50,149 bases of DNA from Magnetococcales bacterium (GTDB taxonomy: Bacteria; Pseudomonadota; Magnetococcia; Magnetococcales; Magnetaquicoccaceae), in the NCBI GenBank assembly GCA_011089965.1, contig JAANAU010000027.1, positions 1 to 50,149 on the forward strand. The letters run 5' to 3'. This document shows positions 24,363 to 33,329 of the stretch, piece after piece. Within the stretch, counting starts at the first letter, position 1. Every line of letters starts with the position of its first letter. Position numbers and translations under genes: made by a program. The notes below the pieces were generated by a model. The model was not told the origin of the DNA, ran no database searches, and worked only from the letters and a program-made list of their open reading frames with translations.

Positions 24363-25957
24363 GAACAGAAACGATGTCGGCACACCCGGACTCCTTGGCA
24401 ACCATTTTCGTCTCCATCGCCAGTTACCGCGACAGCGACGGTCCCAACACCCTGCGCGATCTCTTTGACAAGGCGCGCCATCCGGAACGGGTATGCGCCG
24501 GAGTGCTGTGGCAGATCCTTCCGACTGAAGATGATCCAGCGATCTATACGCGCCTGCCTGATCTCCGGGCTGCCCAGGTGCGTGATCGCACCATCCACGT
24601 CAGCGACAGTCTCGGTGCCTGCTGGGCACGCCACAGGATTCAGGAGGAATTTTATCAAAACGAGGATTATTACCTGCAAATCGACAGCCACACCCGCTTT
24701 GATCCCGAGTGGGACGTGCAACTGATCGCCATGCTGCACGCCTGCCCCTCGCCCAAACCCATACTCTCCACCCACCCCAACCGCTTTGAACCCCCTGACA
24801 CCCGTCTGGCCAAAGGCTACCCCCATTTACGCGCCAAGAAGTTCAACCGGGATCAGATCCTGATTCCGCAAGGGGAGTATATTGCGCTGGATGCGCGCCC
24901 TCCTGCACCCCGTCCATCGGCTTTTGTCGGAGGAGGACTGCTGTTTGGCCCCGGTTCCATGGTGCATGAGGTGCCATATGATCCCCGTCTCTACTTTCAT
25001 GGGGAGGAGATCACCCTGTCGGTTCGGCTGTGGACGCACGGTTATGACCTCTACAGCCCGAACGACATCATATTGTATCATGACTATACCAACAAAACCC
25101 GCCCCCGCCACTGGGATGACCACAAGGTCGATTGGACGAAACTGCAAAAGATCTCGGTGGCACGATTGGAACATCTGCTGGAGATTCGCCCCAGCACCGA
25201 TCCAGAGGTGTTGCAGGAGATCGAACGGTTCGGACTGGGCCAGGTACGCACTTTGGCCGAATATGAAGCCTATGCCGATGTGGATCTGCGCCGCCGCGTG
25301 ATCGGCACCCGGGCCTCGGATGGCCGTTTTCCCGCCCATCCGCCCACCAACGGCCCTTCGGTGGAGAGGCAACGACTCTTTACCAAAATCTACCTGGAGA
25401 ACCAATGGGGATCCGGGGAGACCCGCAGCGGTTCCGGTTCCATGGTGCAGGGCACGGAAGAGATGCGCACGGCCTTGCGGGATGCCATGCGTCTGTTGGG
25501 AATCCGCAGCGTGGTCGATGCCGGTTGCGGAGATCTGAACTGGATTTCATTAATTTCCGAAGAGTGGGATCTGTATCTGGGATTTGATGTGGTGCGGGAG
25601 CTGATCGCCCACAACCGCACCCTCTACGGCCAACGCCCGAACCATTTTTTCAACGTGGCCGACATCTGCCAGGTGCGTCTGCCACGCGCGGATGCGCTGT
25701 TGTGTCGCAACACCCTGACCCATCTGCCCAACGAGGAGATCCTTCAGGCACTGCGGCTGTTCAAACGCAGCGAATGCCGCCACCTGATCGCCACGACCTT
25801 TCCCGGCGTGGAGAATGAAAAAAACAAGATCGGCCAGTGGCACCGCACCAATCTGACAGCCCCGCCCTTTTCACTCCCGGAACCCATCATGCTGCTCCCG
25901 GATGGCAAAAGCCGCCACGAACGGTATCTGGGGATATGGCGTCTGGCAGAGTGGTGA
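24359..25957 (+). CDS. GlcNAc-transferase-like (GT60/PF11397) fused to SAM methyltransferase
   Basis: A 532-residue two-domain enzyme. Residues about 14-300 fit the GlcNAc-transferase family related to Skp1 glycosyltransferase: IFVSIASYRDSDGPNTLRDL, DYYLQIDSHTRFDPEWD (DxH metal site), FVGGGLLFGP and FHGEEITLSVRLWTHGYDLY. From about residue 365 a class I SAM methyltransferase follows (VVDAGCGDLNWIS motif I, LYLGFDVVRELI, RADALLCRNTLTHLPN). Transfer of a GlcNAc-like sugar and methylation of the same product would follow from the fusion; the acceptor is unknown. Start GTG 24359 gives a GTGA overlap with the previous gene; ATG 24374 is an alternative. Confidence 0.8.
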   Translation: MRTETMSAHPDSLATIFVSIASYRDSDGPNTLRDLFDKARHPERVCAGVLWQILPTEDDPAIYTRLPDLRAAQVRDRTIHVSDSLGACWARHRIQEEFYQNEDYYLQIDSHTRFDPEWDVQLIAMLHACPSPKPILSTHPNRFEPPDTRLAKGYPHLRAKKFNRDQILIPQGEYIALDARPPAPRPSAFVGGGLLFGPGSMVHEVPYDPRLYFHGEEITLSVRLWTHGYDLYSPNDIILYHDYTNKTRPRHWDDHKVDWTKLQKISVARLEHLLEIRPSTDPEVLQEIERFGLGQVRTLAEYEAYADVDLRRRVIGTRASDGRFPAHPPTNGPSVERQRLFTKIYLENQWGSGETRSGSGSMVQGTEEMRTALRDAMRLLGIRSVVDAGCGDLNWISLISEEWDLYLGFDVVRELIAHNRTLYGQRPNHFFNVADICQVRLPRADALLCRNTLTHLPNEEILQALRLFKRSECRHLIATTFPGVENEKNKIGQWHRTNLTAPPFSLPEPIMLLPDGKSRHERYLGIWRLAEW

Positions 25958-25961
25958 TCCA

Positions 25962-26828
25962 TTACCCGGAACTGCCCAACACCCGTTCCGGACCACCCAG
26001 CATATTCTTGCCGTACTGAAGATCGGCAGGCGTCACCTGTTCCTTGTGGCCGCACTGTCTCTGAAAGGCATCATGGGACATCTGCCAGGCACCCATGATC
26101 ACATATTTGACATCATAGGCCACAAACACCAGATAATCCCACCCTCCTGACTGGATCCTCGGCACATGCGCCGAATCGGTCGTGGGGCTGTAACGCACGC
26201 AACGGACGATGTAACGATTTTTGTTATAAATGAAATTCACATCATTGGGTGCCGGGAAGACCCGATCCTGCATATGCAGTGAATAACGCTCATCCGACAT
26301 GCCCACCAGCAGAGCCGCATCCCGCGCGGCAATGACCGGAAGATCCAAAGGAGAGAGGCCATAACGCTCCTCCCATCCCAAGGCAATGGTGATCAAGGCA
26401 TCGCGCGAACGCCGCAAATGACCATCCGACAAGACGGGTTTGATCACGGCAGCCTCTGCGTCCTCTTCGATCTCGACCTCCACCTCTGGTTTGGCCGCAG
26501 GAGCAGAGGCGATCCAGGGCTTGCGGGGCCGGAACCGCCAGATCAGATATCCGACCAGCAACAACACCAACCAGATGGCAATAAAGTTCCTGAAGTCCTT
26601 GAGGCGTTGTCGATTGAGCAGTGCCGCCTCCTGCTCCTGGACCAACCGGCCCTGTTCCCCCATTTCCGCATTCACAGTGCCCATCGGTACAGCACCCACA
26701 GGCAACTCAACGGGATTGGCTGCATGCACCTCCAGGATCCAACCAGCACCAGACATGCAGATCCCCAACAGCACAACGGCAATCAGGATCCATCCCCCCC
26801 CAAGCTTCGGACCCTCATGTTTTCTCAT
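25962..26828 (-). CDS. Membrane protein of unknown function at the end of the ccoG-fixH operon
   Basis: A 288-residue protein with a first hydrophobic segment (GGGWILIAVVLLGICMSGAG, about 9-30), a periplasmic stretch, a second membrane segment (FRNFIAIWLVLLLVGYLIW, about 82-103) and a cytoplasmic C-terminal domain of about 180 residues beginning after an acidic linker (EVEVEIEEDAEAAV). The C-terminal domain is not recognised. Start ATG 26828 has GGAGG upstream and lies inside the 3' end of the ccoQ-like gene, so the two are coupled. Location suggests a role in cbb3 oxidase assembly or turnover, but nothing in the sequence proves it. Confidence 0.65.
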   Translation of the reverse strand: MRKHEGPKLGGGWILIAVVLLGICMSGAGWILEVHAANPVELPVGAVPMGTVNAEMGEQGRLVQEQEAALLNRQRLKDFRNFIAIWLVLLLVGYLIWRFRPRKPWIASAPAAKPEVEVEIEEDAEAAVIKPVLSDGHLRRSRDALITIALGWEERYGLSPLDLPVIAARDAALLVGMSDERYSLHMQDRVFPAPNDVNFIYNKNRYIVRCVRYSPTTDSAHVPRIQSGGWDYLVFVAYDVKYVIMGAWQMSHDAFQRQCGHKEQVTPADLQYGKNMLGGPERVLGSSG

Positions 26829-26976
26829 CCACATCCTCCAGAATGCTGCGCCCTTCCTGCTCGAACCGTTTTTTGTTCCCCGGCCAGTAGGCCCAGGCAA
26901 CAATGGCCACAAACAAGACAAAGAACCAAACCAAACCAAACTGTTTGGAAAACCGGATCAGCGTATCAAAATCCAT
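26815..26976 (-). CDS. ccoQ: CcoQ/FixQ-like small cbb3 oxidase subunit
   Basis: A 53-residue peptide: MDFDTLIRFSKQFGLVWFF, continuing through one membrane helix (VLFVAIVAWAYWPG) to a charged end (NKKRFEQEGRSILED). This is the CcoQ pattern: a single helix, then a W/YxPxxKxxFE-like segment. GGGAGG lies five bases before the ATG, the gene starts two bases from the fixH stop, and its end overlaps the next gene by 14 bases. CcoQ is normally encoded between ccoO and ccoP; here that slot is empty and the gene is in the divergent maturation operon. The annotation rests on length, topology and context. Confidence 0.75.
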   Translation of the reverse strand: MDFDTLIRFSKQFGLVWFFVLFVAIVAWAYWPGNKKRFEQEGRSILEDVDEKT

Positions 26977-26977
26977 G

Positions 26978-27508
26978 TCATCCTCCCAACCCGGCAGAAC
27001 GGGTTTGCATACGCCGGACCAATCGGTATTCCGCCGCTCCCTGGCGCACCAGCAGTTTCAGATCCCACACACCGGGCAGAGGGAGATGCAACCGCACCTC
27101 ATACCGACCTGGCTCCAATTCGGTCATGACGAACTCCAGATCACTGCCCGACTGCACCGGACGCAACAGCCGCCCTTCCACCTGTGCCCCGCGTACCGGA
27201 GTGCCGCCGCGATCCAGGAGCGTCAGCCGCAAGCGGGCTTCGCGGTCGGCCCACAGTTCACCATCGTCCAGGGCGACCTGCCAACCCATGGCATCCTGAA
27301 CCTTGTTGGCCTCCAGAACCCGATTGTACGCCAGCCCCTTGTCATACGCCCCTTCGGTCACCAGACCGGTCCAGGAGCGCATGCTCATACGGATGAACAG
27401 GATGTTGACCACCACCACCACCACGAAAAAGAGTACAATGGCGGTTGGCCATGGCTCAAGCCGAAAAATGGATCGTTTGGGACGATCTGCGTGCAAGGGT
27501 TCCATCAT
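26978..27508 (-). CDS. fixH: FixH/CcoH cbb3 oxidase maturation protein
   Basis: A 176-residue membrane protein with one N-terminal helix (PTAIVLFFVVVVVVNILFI, about 20-40) followed by a periplasmic beta domain (LRLTLLDRGGTPVRGAQVEG, LEPGRYEVRLHLPLPGVWDL). This is the FixH pattern, where the protein helps assemble subunits of cbb3 oxidase. The start overlaps the ccoG stop by four bases, and ccoQ follows directly. A copper-transporting CcoI ATPase usually follows fixH but is not found in this window. Confidence 0.88.
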   Translation of the reverse strand: MMEPLHADRPKRSIFRLEPWPTAIVLFFVVVVVVNILFIRMSMRSWTGLVTEGAYDKGLAYNRVLEANKVQDAMGWQVALDDGELWADREARLRLTLLDRGGTPVRGAQVEGRLLRPVQSGSDLEFVMTELEPGRYEVRLHLPLPGVWDLKLLVRQGAAEYRLVRRMQTRSAGLGG

Positions 27509-28908
27509 GGCCTCATGAAAACGCTTTGGTAGCTGGCCTCACCCCCTTGGGGTGTGACCGCCCGCAAGTGAAAAACGATATCCCGACGCCCGGACTCGAC
27601 ATGCGCACTCTCCTGCCGCACATAGGCGGTGAACGGGGTCACCGAGCCTGGAGCCACCTCCAGCACAGGCGCTCCCTCCGGGCTGTAGGTCTCAACCGCT
27701 CCGATGGTCAGGCGTGTTCCCGCCAGACCGCTCATGGTCAGGACATAGCTTTGGGGTGTGGCGGTCATGTTGAGCACCCGCACGGTATAGTTGTTTTGAA
27801 TACTGCCATCCGATTGCAGGATGTACAGCGGTTGACGATGACCGATCACCGTGAACTCCACCGGGACATGACTGGCCAGATAATAGACGATTCCACCCAG
27901 AAAAATCGACAACAATGCGGTATAGACCAGAATCCGCCCCCGCAGCCACTGGGTCTTGCCAGAGCGCATTTCGCGCAAGGAGGTATAGCGGATCAAACGG
28001 GATGCCATGCCGACTTTGGCCCGGACGCTGTCACAGGCATCGATGCAGGCCCCGCAGGTGATGCACTCATATTGCTGACCATTGCGGATATCAATCCCGG
28101 TGGGACAGACGGTCACGCACGAATCGCAATCAATACAAGCCCCCACCTGCGCTCCCAAAAGGTTCCGTTTGCGACGATTCGCCTCCCGTGGCTCCCCCAG
28201 TTCCGGATGGTAGGCCACGATGATGGTGTCCTCATCGAACATCACCCCCTGAAAACGGGCATAGGGACACATGTAGATGCACACCTGCTCCCGGGCAAAG
28301 CCTGCCATTATATAGGTCGTCACTGTCAAAAACAGGAAAGTAAACCAGGCAGCAAAGGGGACGGACCCATCCAGGAACTGACCCAGCAACTGTGGGGCAT
28401 CGCCAAAGTACAGAACAAATGTCATTCCTGTCCAGGCGCTCACCAGCAGCCAGACCCCATGCTTGCCGATCTTGACTACAGCCTTGCGTCCACTCCACGG
28501 CGCGTGATCGAATTTCATGCGCGCATTGCGATTGCCCTCGAAGATCTTTTCCACAAGCAAAAACCAATCGGTCCAGACGGTCTGGAAACACATGTAGCCG
28601 CAAAAAACCCGTCCCGCCAAGGCAGTCATGAAGAAAAGTCCTATGGCAGCGGCGATCAACAAAAAGGCGAGAAGAAAAATATCTTGTGGCCAGATTTCCA
28701 GACTGAAAATATAAAATTTCCTTCCGGGCAGATCAAATAAAACTGCCTGATCTGGCAAACCTGCCGGACGATCCCAACGCATCCAGGGCAGCAGAAAAAA
28801 AATCGCCAACTCCAGACCATACACCCACAATCGTAAACTCCTGAAGAATCCGGATTGATAACGTGGGTAAATTTTTTTCCAATCCGCATAGAGAGAGGTC
28901 GTTTCCAT
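27505..28908 (-). CDS. ccoG: Cytochrome c oxidase accessory protein CcoG
   Basis: A 467-residue membrane iron-sulfur protein. It has the conserved start (PRYQSGFFRSLRLWVYGLEL), several membrane helices, the cysteine segment FCGYMCFQTVWTDWF, a second pair in CIYMCPYARFQGVMFD, and two 4Fe-4S motifs, CIDCDSCVTVCP and CITCGACIDACD, followed by a last helix and a periplasmic Ig-like end. CcoG reduces copper for cbb3 assembly. It is the first gene of the minus-strand maturation operon, divergent from ccoN. Confidence 0.96.
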   Translation of the reverse strand: METTSLYADWKKIYPRYQSGFFRSLRLWVYGLELAIFFLLPWMRWDRPAGLPDQAVLFDLPGRKFYIFSLEIWPQDIFLLAFLLIAAAIGLFFMTALAGRVFCGYMCFQTVWTDWFLLVEKIFEGNRNARMKFDHAPWSGRKAVVKIGKHGVWLLVSAWTGMTFVLYFGDAPQLLGQFLDGSVPFAAWFTFLFLTVTTYIMAGFAREQVCIYMCPYARFQGVMFDEDTIIVAYHPELGEPREANRRKRNLLGAQVGACIDCDSCVTVCPTGIDIRNGQQYECITCGACIDACDSVRAKVGMASRLIRYTSLREMRSGKTQWLRGRILVYTALLSIFLGGIVYYLASHVPVEFTVIGHRQPLYILQSDGSIQNNYTVRVLNMTATPQSYVLTMSGLAGTRLTIGAVETYSPEGAPVLEVAPGSVTPFTAYVRQESAHVESGRRDIVFHLRAVTPQGGEASYQSVFMRP

Positions 28909-28960
28909 GGCCAGACACCCATCCGTTTTAAGAAAAATACGTGAGCAGCAATTTTTTTAA

Positions 28961-28989
28961 TTGCACACTGATTCAAATGTATATATAAC
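28961..28989 (+). promoter_or_regulatory. Candidate sigma-70 promoter of ccoNOP
   Basis: TTGCAC (28961-28966) and TATAAC (28984-28989) are separated by 17 bases, about 90 bases before the ccoN start. The same 170-base region must also carry the ccoG promoter. No full FNR box (TTGAT-N4-ATCAA) was found here. Confidence 0.5.
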
Positions 28990-29078
28990 GATTCCCAATC
29001 GCTGTCACGGGATGACGCGCGCGCACGCTGCTTGGGATTTCATTTTTTCTTACAATGCCATGGATCAGGAGGAGCACA

Positions 29079-30491
29079 GTGGACCAAAACCTTGCACGAA
29101 CATATGACTATGAGGTCATCAAAAAGTTCACCATCGCCGCTGTCATTTATGCGGTGGTCGGCTTCCTGGTGGGGGTGATCCTCGCTTTGGAGCTGACCTT
29201 TCCGGAACTCAACGGCAACATCCCCTACATCACCTTTGGCCGCCTGCGCCCGCTGCACACCTCGGCAGTGATTTTCGCGTTCGGAGGTTCGGTGCTGTTT
29301 GCCACCAGCTACTATGTGGTGCAACGCACCTGCAAGGCACGACTCTTTTCCGACTTCCTCTCCAATCTGACCTTCTGGGGTTGGAATCTGGTGGTGGTGC
29401 TGGTGGTGATCACCTATCCGTTGGGATTGAGCCAGGGCAAAGAGTACGCGGAACCGATCTGGCCGATTGACCTGCTGATCACCGTGGTGTGGGTGGCCTA
29501 TTTCATCAACTATGTCGGCACGTTGGCCAAACGCAAAGAGCCGCACATCTACGTGGCCAACTGGTTCTATCTGGCCTTCATCATCACCGTGGCCATGCTG
29601 CATATCGTCAACAACCTGGCCATTCCGGTCAATCTGACCGACTCCTATCCGGTCTTTTCCGGGGTGCAGGATGCCATGATCCAGTGGTGGTATGGTCATA
29701 ATGCCGTGGGCTTCTTCCTGACCGCCGCCTTTCTCGGACTGATGTACTACTTTGTCCCGAAACAGGCCGAACGCCCGGTTTACTCCTACCGGCTCTCCAT
29801 TGTCCATTTCTGGGCCTTGAGCTTCATGTACATCTGGGCCGGTCCACACCACCTTCACTACACCGCCCTGCCCGACTGGGCCAGCACCCTGGGGGCCACC
29901 TTCTCGATCATGCTGCTGCTTCCCTCCTGGGGTGGCATGATCAACGGCATCATGACCCTCTCCGGAGCCTGGCACAAACTGCGTACCGATCCGATCCTGC
30001 GCTTTTTCATCGTCTCCCTCTCCTTCTATGGCATGTCCACCTTTGAAGGACCGATGATGTCCATCAAGTCGGTCAACGCCCTCTCCCACTATACCGACTG
30101 GACCATCGGCCATGTCCATTCCGGTGCCCTGGGCTGGGTGGCGATGGTCTCTTTTGGCGCGATCTATCACATGGTGCCCCGACTGTGGAACGTCCCGCTC
30201 TTTTCAACCCGCCTGGTCAACGTCCACTTCTGGCTCTCCACCATCGGCGTGGTGATCTATATCGTGGCCATGTGGATCTCCGGCATCATGCAAGGGTTGA
30301 TGTGGCGCGCCTACGACACCTTCGGCAACTTAAGCTATTCGTTTGCCGAAACCGTGGCTGCCATGCACCCCTACTATCTGATCCGCTCGATTGGTGGCGT
30401 CGTCTTTCTGGCCGGTGCGCTGGTGATGGTCTACAATGTGGCCATGACCCTGCGTAGCGCCACCCCGGCAACTTCAACCCAGGCCGCCTGA
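29079..30491 (+). CDS. ccoN: cbb3-type cytochrome c oxidase subunit I
   Basis: About 470 residues with 12 membrane helices; the catalytic subunit of a proton-pumping, high-affinity oxygen reductase. Haem and CuB ligands are in place: [42 protein letters not shown] and [19 protein letters not shown]. The GTG at 29079 is chosen as start because AGGAGG lies five bases upstream, giving [13 protein letters not shown]; an ATG at 29055 precedes that site and would make the signal useless. First gene of ccoNOP. Confidence 0.95.
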   Translation: MDQNLARTYDYEVIKKFTIAAVIYAVVGFLVGVILALELTFPELNGNIPYITFGRLRPLHTSAVIFAFGGSVLFATSYYVVQRTCKARLFSDFLSNLTFWGWNLVVVLVVITYPLGLSQGKEYAEPIWPIDLLITVVWVAYFINYVGTLAKRKEPHIYVANWFYLAFIITVAMLHIVNNLAIPVNLTDSYPVFSGVQDAMIQWWYGHNAVGFFLTAAFLGLMYYFVPKQAERPVYSYRLSIVHFWALSFMYIWAGPHHLHYTALPDWASTLGATFSIMLLLPSWGGMINGIMTLSGAWHKLRTDPILRFFIVSLSFYGMSTFEGPMMSIKSVNALSHYTDWTIGHVHSGALGWVAMVSFGAIYHMVPRLWNVPLFSTRLVNVHFWLSTIGVVIYIVAMWISGIMQGLMWRAYDTFGNLSYSFAETVAAMHPYYLIRSIGGVVFLAGALVMVYNVAMTLRSATPATSTQAA

Positions 30492-30504
30492 TCGGAGGAG
30501 TCCC

Positions 30505-31221
30505 ATGCAACACACGACCATCGAAAAAAGCATTCCCCTGATGGCCATCCTGACCCTGATACTGGTCTCCATCGGCGGCATTGTAGAGATCGTCCCGCTC
30601 TTTTTCATCAAAGGCACCATTGAGAAGGTCGAAGGGATGCGTCCCTATACCCCACTGGAACTCAAGGGCCGCGACATCTACATTCGCGAAGGGTGTTACA
30701 ACTGCCATTCGCAAATGATCCGCCCCTTCCGCGACGAAAGCGAACGCTATGGCCACTACTCTCTGGCCGCAGAGAGCATGTATGACCACCCCTTCCAATG
30801 GGGATCGAAACGGACCGGACCAGACCTGGCCCGCATCGGCGGCAAATACTCCAACGAGTGGCACAAGGCCCACATGCTCAAACCCAAAAACGTGGTCCCG
30901 GAGTCGGTCATGCCCGCCTATCCGTGGCTGCTGGAAAACACTCTGAAGGCCGATGACATCGAAAAACGGATGCAGGTGCTGGCCAAAGTCGGCGTACCCT
31001 ACACCGAAGAGCAGATCAAAAATGCCAAAACCGATCTGACTGCCCAGGCTTCGGCCAATGCCGATGGCTCCGGCTTGACGCAACGCTACGGTGCCAAAGT
31101 CCCCAAGGCCGACTTCGACGGTCAGCCGGACAGAATCACGGAACTGGATGCCCTGGTCGCCTATCTGCAAATGCTGGGCACCTTGGTGGACTTTTCCAGT
31201 CAACAGGCCACGACCCGCTGA
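30505..31221 (+). CDS. ccoO: cbb3-type cytochrome c oxidase subunit II (monohaem)
   Basis: A 238-residue c-type cytochrome with an N-terminal anchor ([20 protein letters not shown]) and one haem site, GCYNCHSQ at residues 63-70, in the usual context [17 protein letters not shown]. The distal methionine is probably in [11 protein letters not shown]. It starts 13 bases after ccoN behind a GGAGG site and passes electrons from CcoP to CcoN. Confidence 0.96.
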   Translation: MQHTTIEKSIPLMAILTLILVSIGGIVEIVPLFFIKGTIEKVEGMRPYTPLELKGRDIYIREGCYNCHSQMIRPFRDESERYGHYSLAAESMYDHPFQWGSKRTGPDLARIGGKYSNEWHKAHMLKPKNVVPESVMPAYPWLLENTLKADDIEKRMQVLAKVGVPYTEEQIKNAKTDLTAQASANADGSGLTQRYGAKVPKADFDGQPDRITELDALVAYLQMLGTLVDFSSQQATTR

Positions 31222-31242
31222 AACAAGGAAGGAGAGTTCAAA

Positions 31243-32154
31243 ATGGCAGACAACAACACTGTGGGTACGACTGGCCACCAATGGGATGACGATGAAGGAT
31301 TCCCCTTGCAGGAGTACAACAACCCGTTGCCGAAGTGGTGGCTTTACAGCTTCTGGGCCACGATCCTCTGGGCAGTGGTCTATTGGGTGCTCTATCCAAC
31401 CTGGCCCCTGGCCGACGGATTCACCAAAGGGATTCTCGGCTGGTCCATGCATGGGGAGTATCAGCAGGAGATGGATGCGGCCAAAGCCAAACAAAAGGTG
31501 TTCAACGACCAGTTGGCCAAGCTCTCCCTCCAGGAGATCCGCAAGGACAACCAGTTGTGGCAATATGCCATTTCCGGGGGCAAGGCGCTCTTTGGGGACA
31601 ACTGTGCGCCGTGTCATGGCAGCGGTGGCGTTGGGGTCAAGGCCGGCGGCTTTCCCACTCTGGCCGATGACGACTGGCTGTTCGGGGGCGATCTGGATAC
31701 CATTCACGAAACCGTTGCCAATGGCCGCACCGGACAGATGCCCGCCCATCTGCAAGCGGCTGGGGGCAGCTTCTCCGATGCCCAGGTCAATGACCTGACC
31801 GCTTATGTGCTGTCACTGTCCGGAATCAATGCCGACAAAACCGCTGCCGCACGCGGTGATGCCCTGTTCCATGGAGATGCGGCGTGCAACGCCTGCCACG
31901 GCGACAAGGGCAAAGGATCCCTCAAGGATACCGTGAACGGCCAACCCCCGCCGCCCGTCGGTGCCCCCAACCTCACCGACAAGATCTGGCTCTATGGCGG
32001 CGATCCCGGCATTGTCCGCGACTCCATTGCCAAGGGACGCACAGGCTTCATGCCTGCCTGGGCCAAAGGCTCCAAAGAGAGTGGACGCAACCTTGACCCA
32101 TTGGCCATCAAACAGTTGACCCTCTACGTACACAGCCTGGGTGGCGGACAATAA
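31243..32154 (+). CDS. ccoP: cbb3-type cytochrome c oxidase subunit III (dihaem)
   Basis: A 303-residue membrane-anchored dihaem cytochrome c. The start (DDDEGFPLQEYNNPLPKWWL) is the typical CcoP N-terminus followed by one membrane helix (about 34-55). Haem sites are CAPCH (121-125) and CNACH (215-219), each with a later methionine (GQMPAH, GFMPAW). It accepts electrons from soluble cytochromes. The ccoO-ccoP gap is only 21 bases, so no ccoQ is present between them. Last gene of the operon. Confidence 0.96.
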   Translation: MADNNTVGTTGHQWDDDEGFPLQEYNNPLPKWWLYSFWATILWAVVYWVLYPTWPLADGFTKGILGWSMHGEYQQEMDAAKAKQKVFNDQLAKLSLQEIRKDNQLWQYAISGGKALFGDNCAPCHGSGGVGVKAGGFPTLADDDWLFGGDLDTIHETVANGRTGQMPAHLQAAGGSFSDAQVNDLTAYVLSLSGINADKTAAARGDALFHGDAACNACHGDKGKGSLKDTVNGQPPPPVGAPNLTDKIWLYGGDPGIVRDSIAKGRTGFMPAWAKGSKESGRNLDPLAIKQLTLYVHSLGGGQ

Positions 32155-32167
32155 AACACCACCGACA

Positions 32168-32200
32168 GCCACCCCGTCAGCCGCCCGGCAACGGGGTGGC
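32168..32200. terminator. Convergent hairpin between ccoP and the FNR gene
   Basis: GCCACCCCGT (32168-32177) pairs perfectly with ACGGGGTGGC (32191-32200) around a 13-base loop. It lies 14 bases after the ccoP stop and overlaps the last codons and stop of the convergent regulator gene. There is no uridine tract, so it may act as an RNA-end barrier rather than a classical intrinsic terminator. Confidence 0.5.
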
Positions 32201-32959
32201 ACAATACTGGGTAATGGAACGCAGGCAAGTGGGATTGAGAATCCTCACCCACTTGCCTTGCAAACTGACCAACTCCTGCTCCCGAAAACTGCGCAATGTG
32301 CGACTGACCGTCTCCATGGACAGCCCCAGATAGTTGGCAATATCGTTCTGCAACATCGGCAGACGAAACCCCTCTCCGGTTCCAAACCCATGCCGTTCCA
32401 AACGCTCGGACAGATTGAGCAGAAAAGCCCCCAATCGCTCCTCGGCACTCCGCCTGCCCACCAGCAGCGTCTGACGCTGATCGTGCCGCACCTGATCCAC
32501 CAGCACCTGAATCACCTGCTCCTGAAACGCAGCCATATGCTCCCCCAGCTCCTCCACCTGCATGAAAGGCAACTGACAGACACTGCTGGCCTCCAAGGCC
32601 ACGGCATGATAGCCATACACCCCCACGCGTATGGCATCCAACCCCAACAACTCGCCAGGCAGATAAAATCCGGTGATCTGCTGCTCCCCGGAAGCATCCA
32701 ACAGCGCGCAACTCTTGAAACTGCCCTTTTTGACCGCATAAATGCCGTGAAACGGCTGCTCGGCCTCAAACAGCCGCGCACCCTTGGCCATGGGAATCTG
32801 ACGGGTCAGAAATTGACTCAATGAGGCGATCCCCATCTGCTCGAACAAACGCAGAAAACCAAACAATCCGCACTGTTCGCACGCCACTTCCATGCGATCC
32901 GGACACTCGGCCACATCCCCATCTGACTGATTTTTCTTGAGAGATTCCAACGGGTTCAT
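32177..32959 (-). CDS. fnr: FNR-type transcriptional regulator
   Basis: About 260 residues of the CRP/FNR family. The N-terminal cysteines (ECPDRMEVACEQCG) follow the alphaproteobacterial FnrL-like C-x7-C-x2-C layout; with Cys in SSVCQLPFMQ they make four candidate 4Fe-4S ligands for oxygen sensing. A cyclic-nucleotide-fold core is followed by a helix-turn-helix whose recognition helix contains ETVSRTLRSF, the FNR specificity pattern ExxSR, predicting TTGAT-N4-ATCAA-like sites. Start ATG 32959 has GGAAG upstream; longer starts at 32998 and 33100 do not. It converges on ccoP and likely controls oxidase genes. Confidence 0.9.
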   Translation of the reverse strand: MNPLESLKKNQSDGDVAECPDRMEVACEQCGLFGFLRLFEQMGIASLSQFLTRQIPMAKGARLFEAEQPFHGIYAVKKGSFKSCALLDASGEQQITGFYLPGELLGLDAIRVGVYGYHAVALEASSVCQLPFMQVEELGEHMAAFQEQVIQVLVDQVRHDQRQTLLVGRRSAEERLGAFLLNLSERLERHGFGTGEGFRLPMLQNDIANYLGLSMETVSRTLRSFREQELVSLQGKWVRILNPTCLRSITQYCATPLPGG

Positions 32960-33329
32960 TACAAAACTTCCAGGGGTCTGTTGAGATCGTGAATCCATAA
33001 CGTGTATTGAGTTCAGGGTGACAAGACAATTATGAAAATTTCCAATGGAACCGCACCCATCACGGGATATGTGGTTTCTGCCAACGGGGTCTGGAGCCAT
33101 TCAGATGCAAAATACCTTTGAACTTTTCCACACCCAAACCGTCCACGAGACATTCCAATCTTGGCCAAAGTATAACATGCTTTCCATGCAGATACCACCG
33201 CCGATTTCGGACCGTGTTATCACAACCCACTGGCATTCTCCAGCACAGGTGCATACAATGAAACACCAGGGAGTCTTGAGTCCCAAAGTCGCATGCGTGC
33301 AAGGTTGGACCCAAACCCGGAGGAGATCC
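32960..33329. other. Non-coding region between FNR and Rpn-like genes
   Basis: 370 bases without a convincing gene. It must hold the FNR promoter on the minus strand. Open frames here have no family resemblance. No tRNA, repeat array or full FNR box was recognised. Confidence 0.4.

Noticed and set aside
28909-29078. FNR box in front of ccoN
   Set aside because: I looked for TTGAT-N4-ATCAA in both orientations. Only imperfect TTG...CAA spacing (for example TTGCACACTGATTCAA) was found, with a wrong length.
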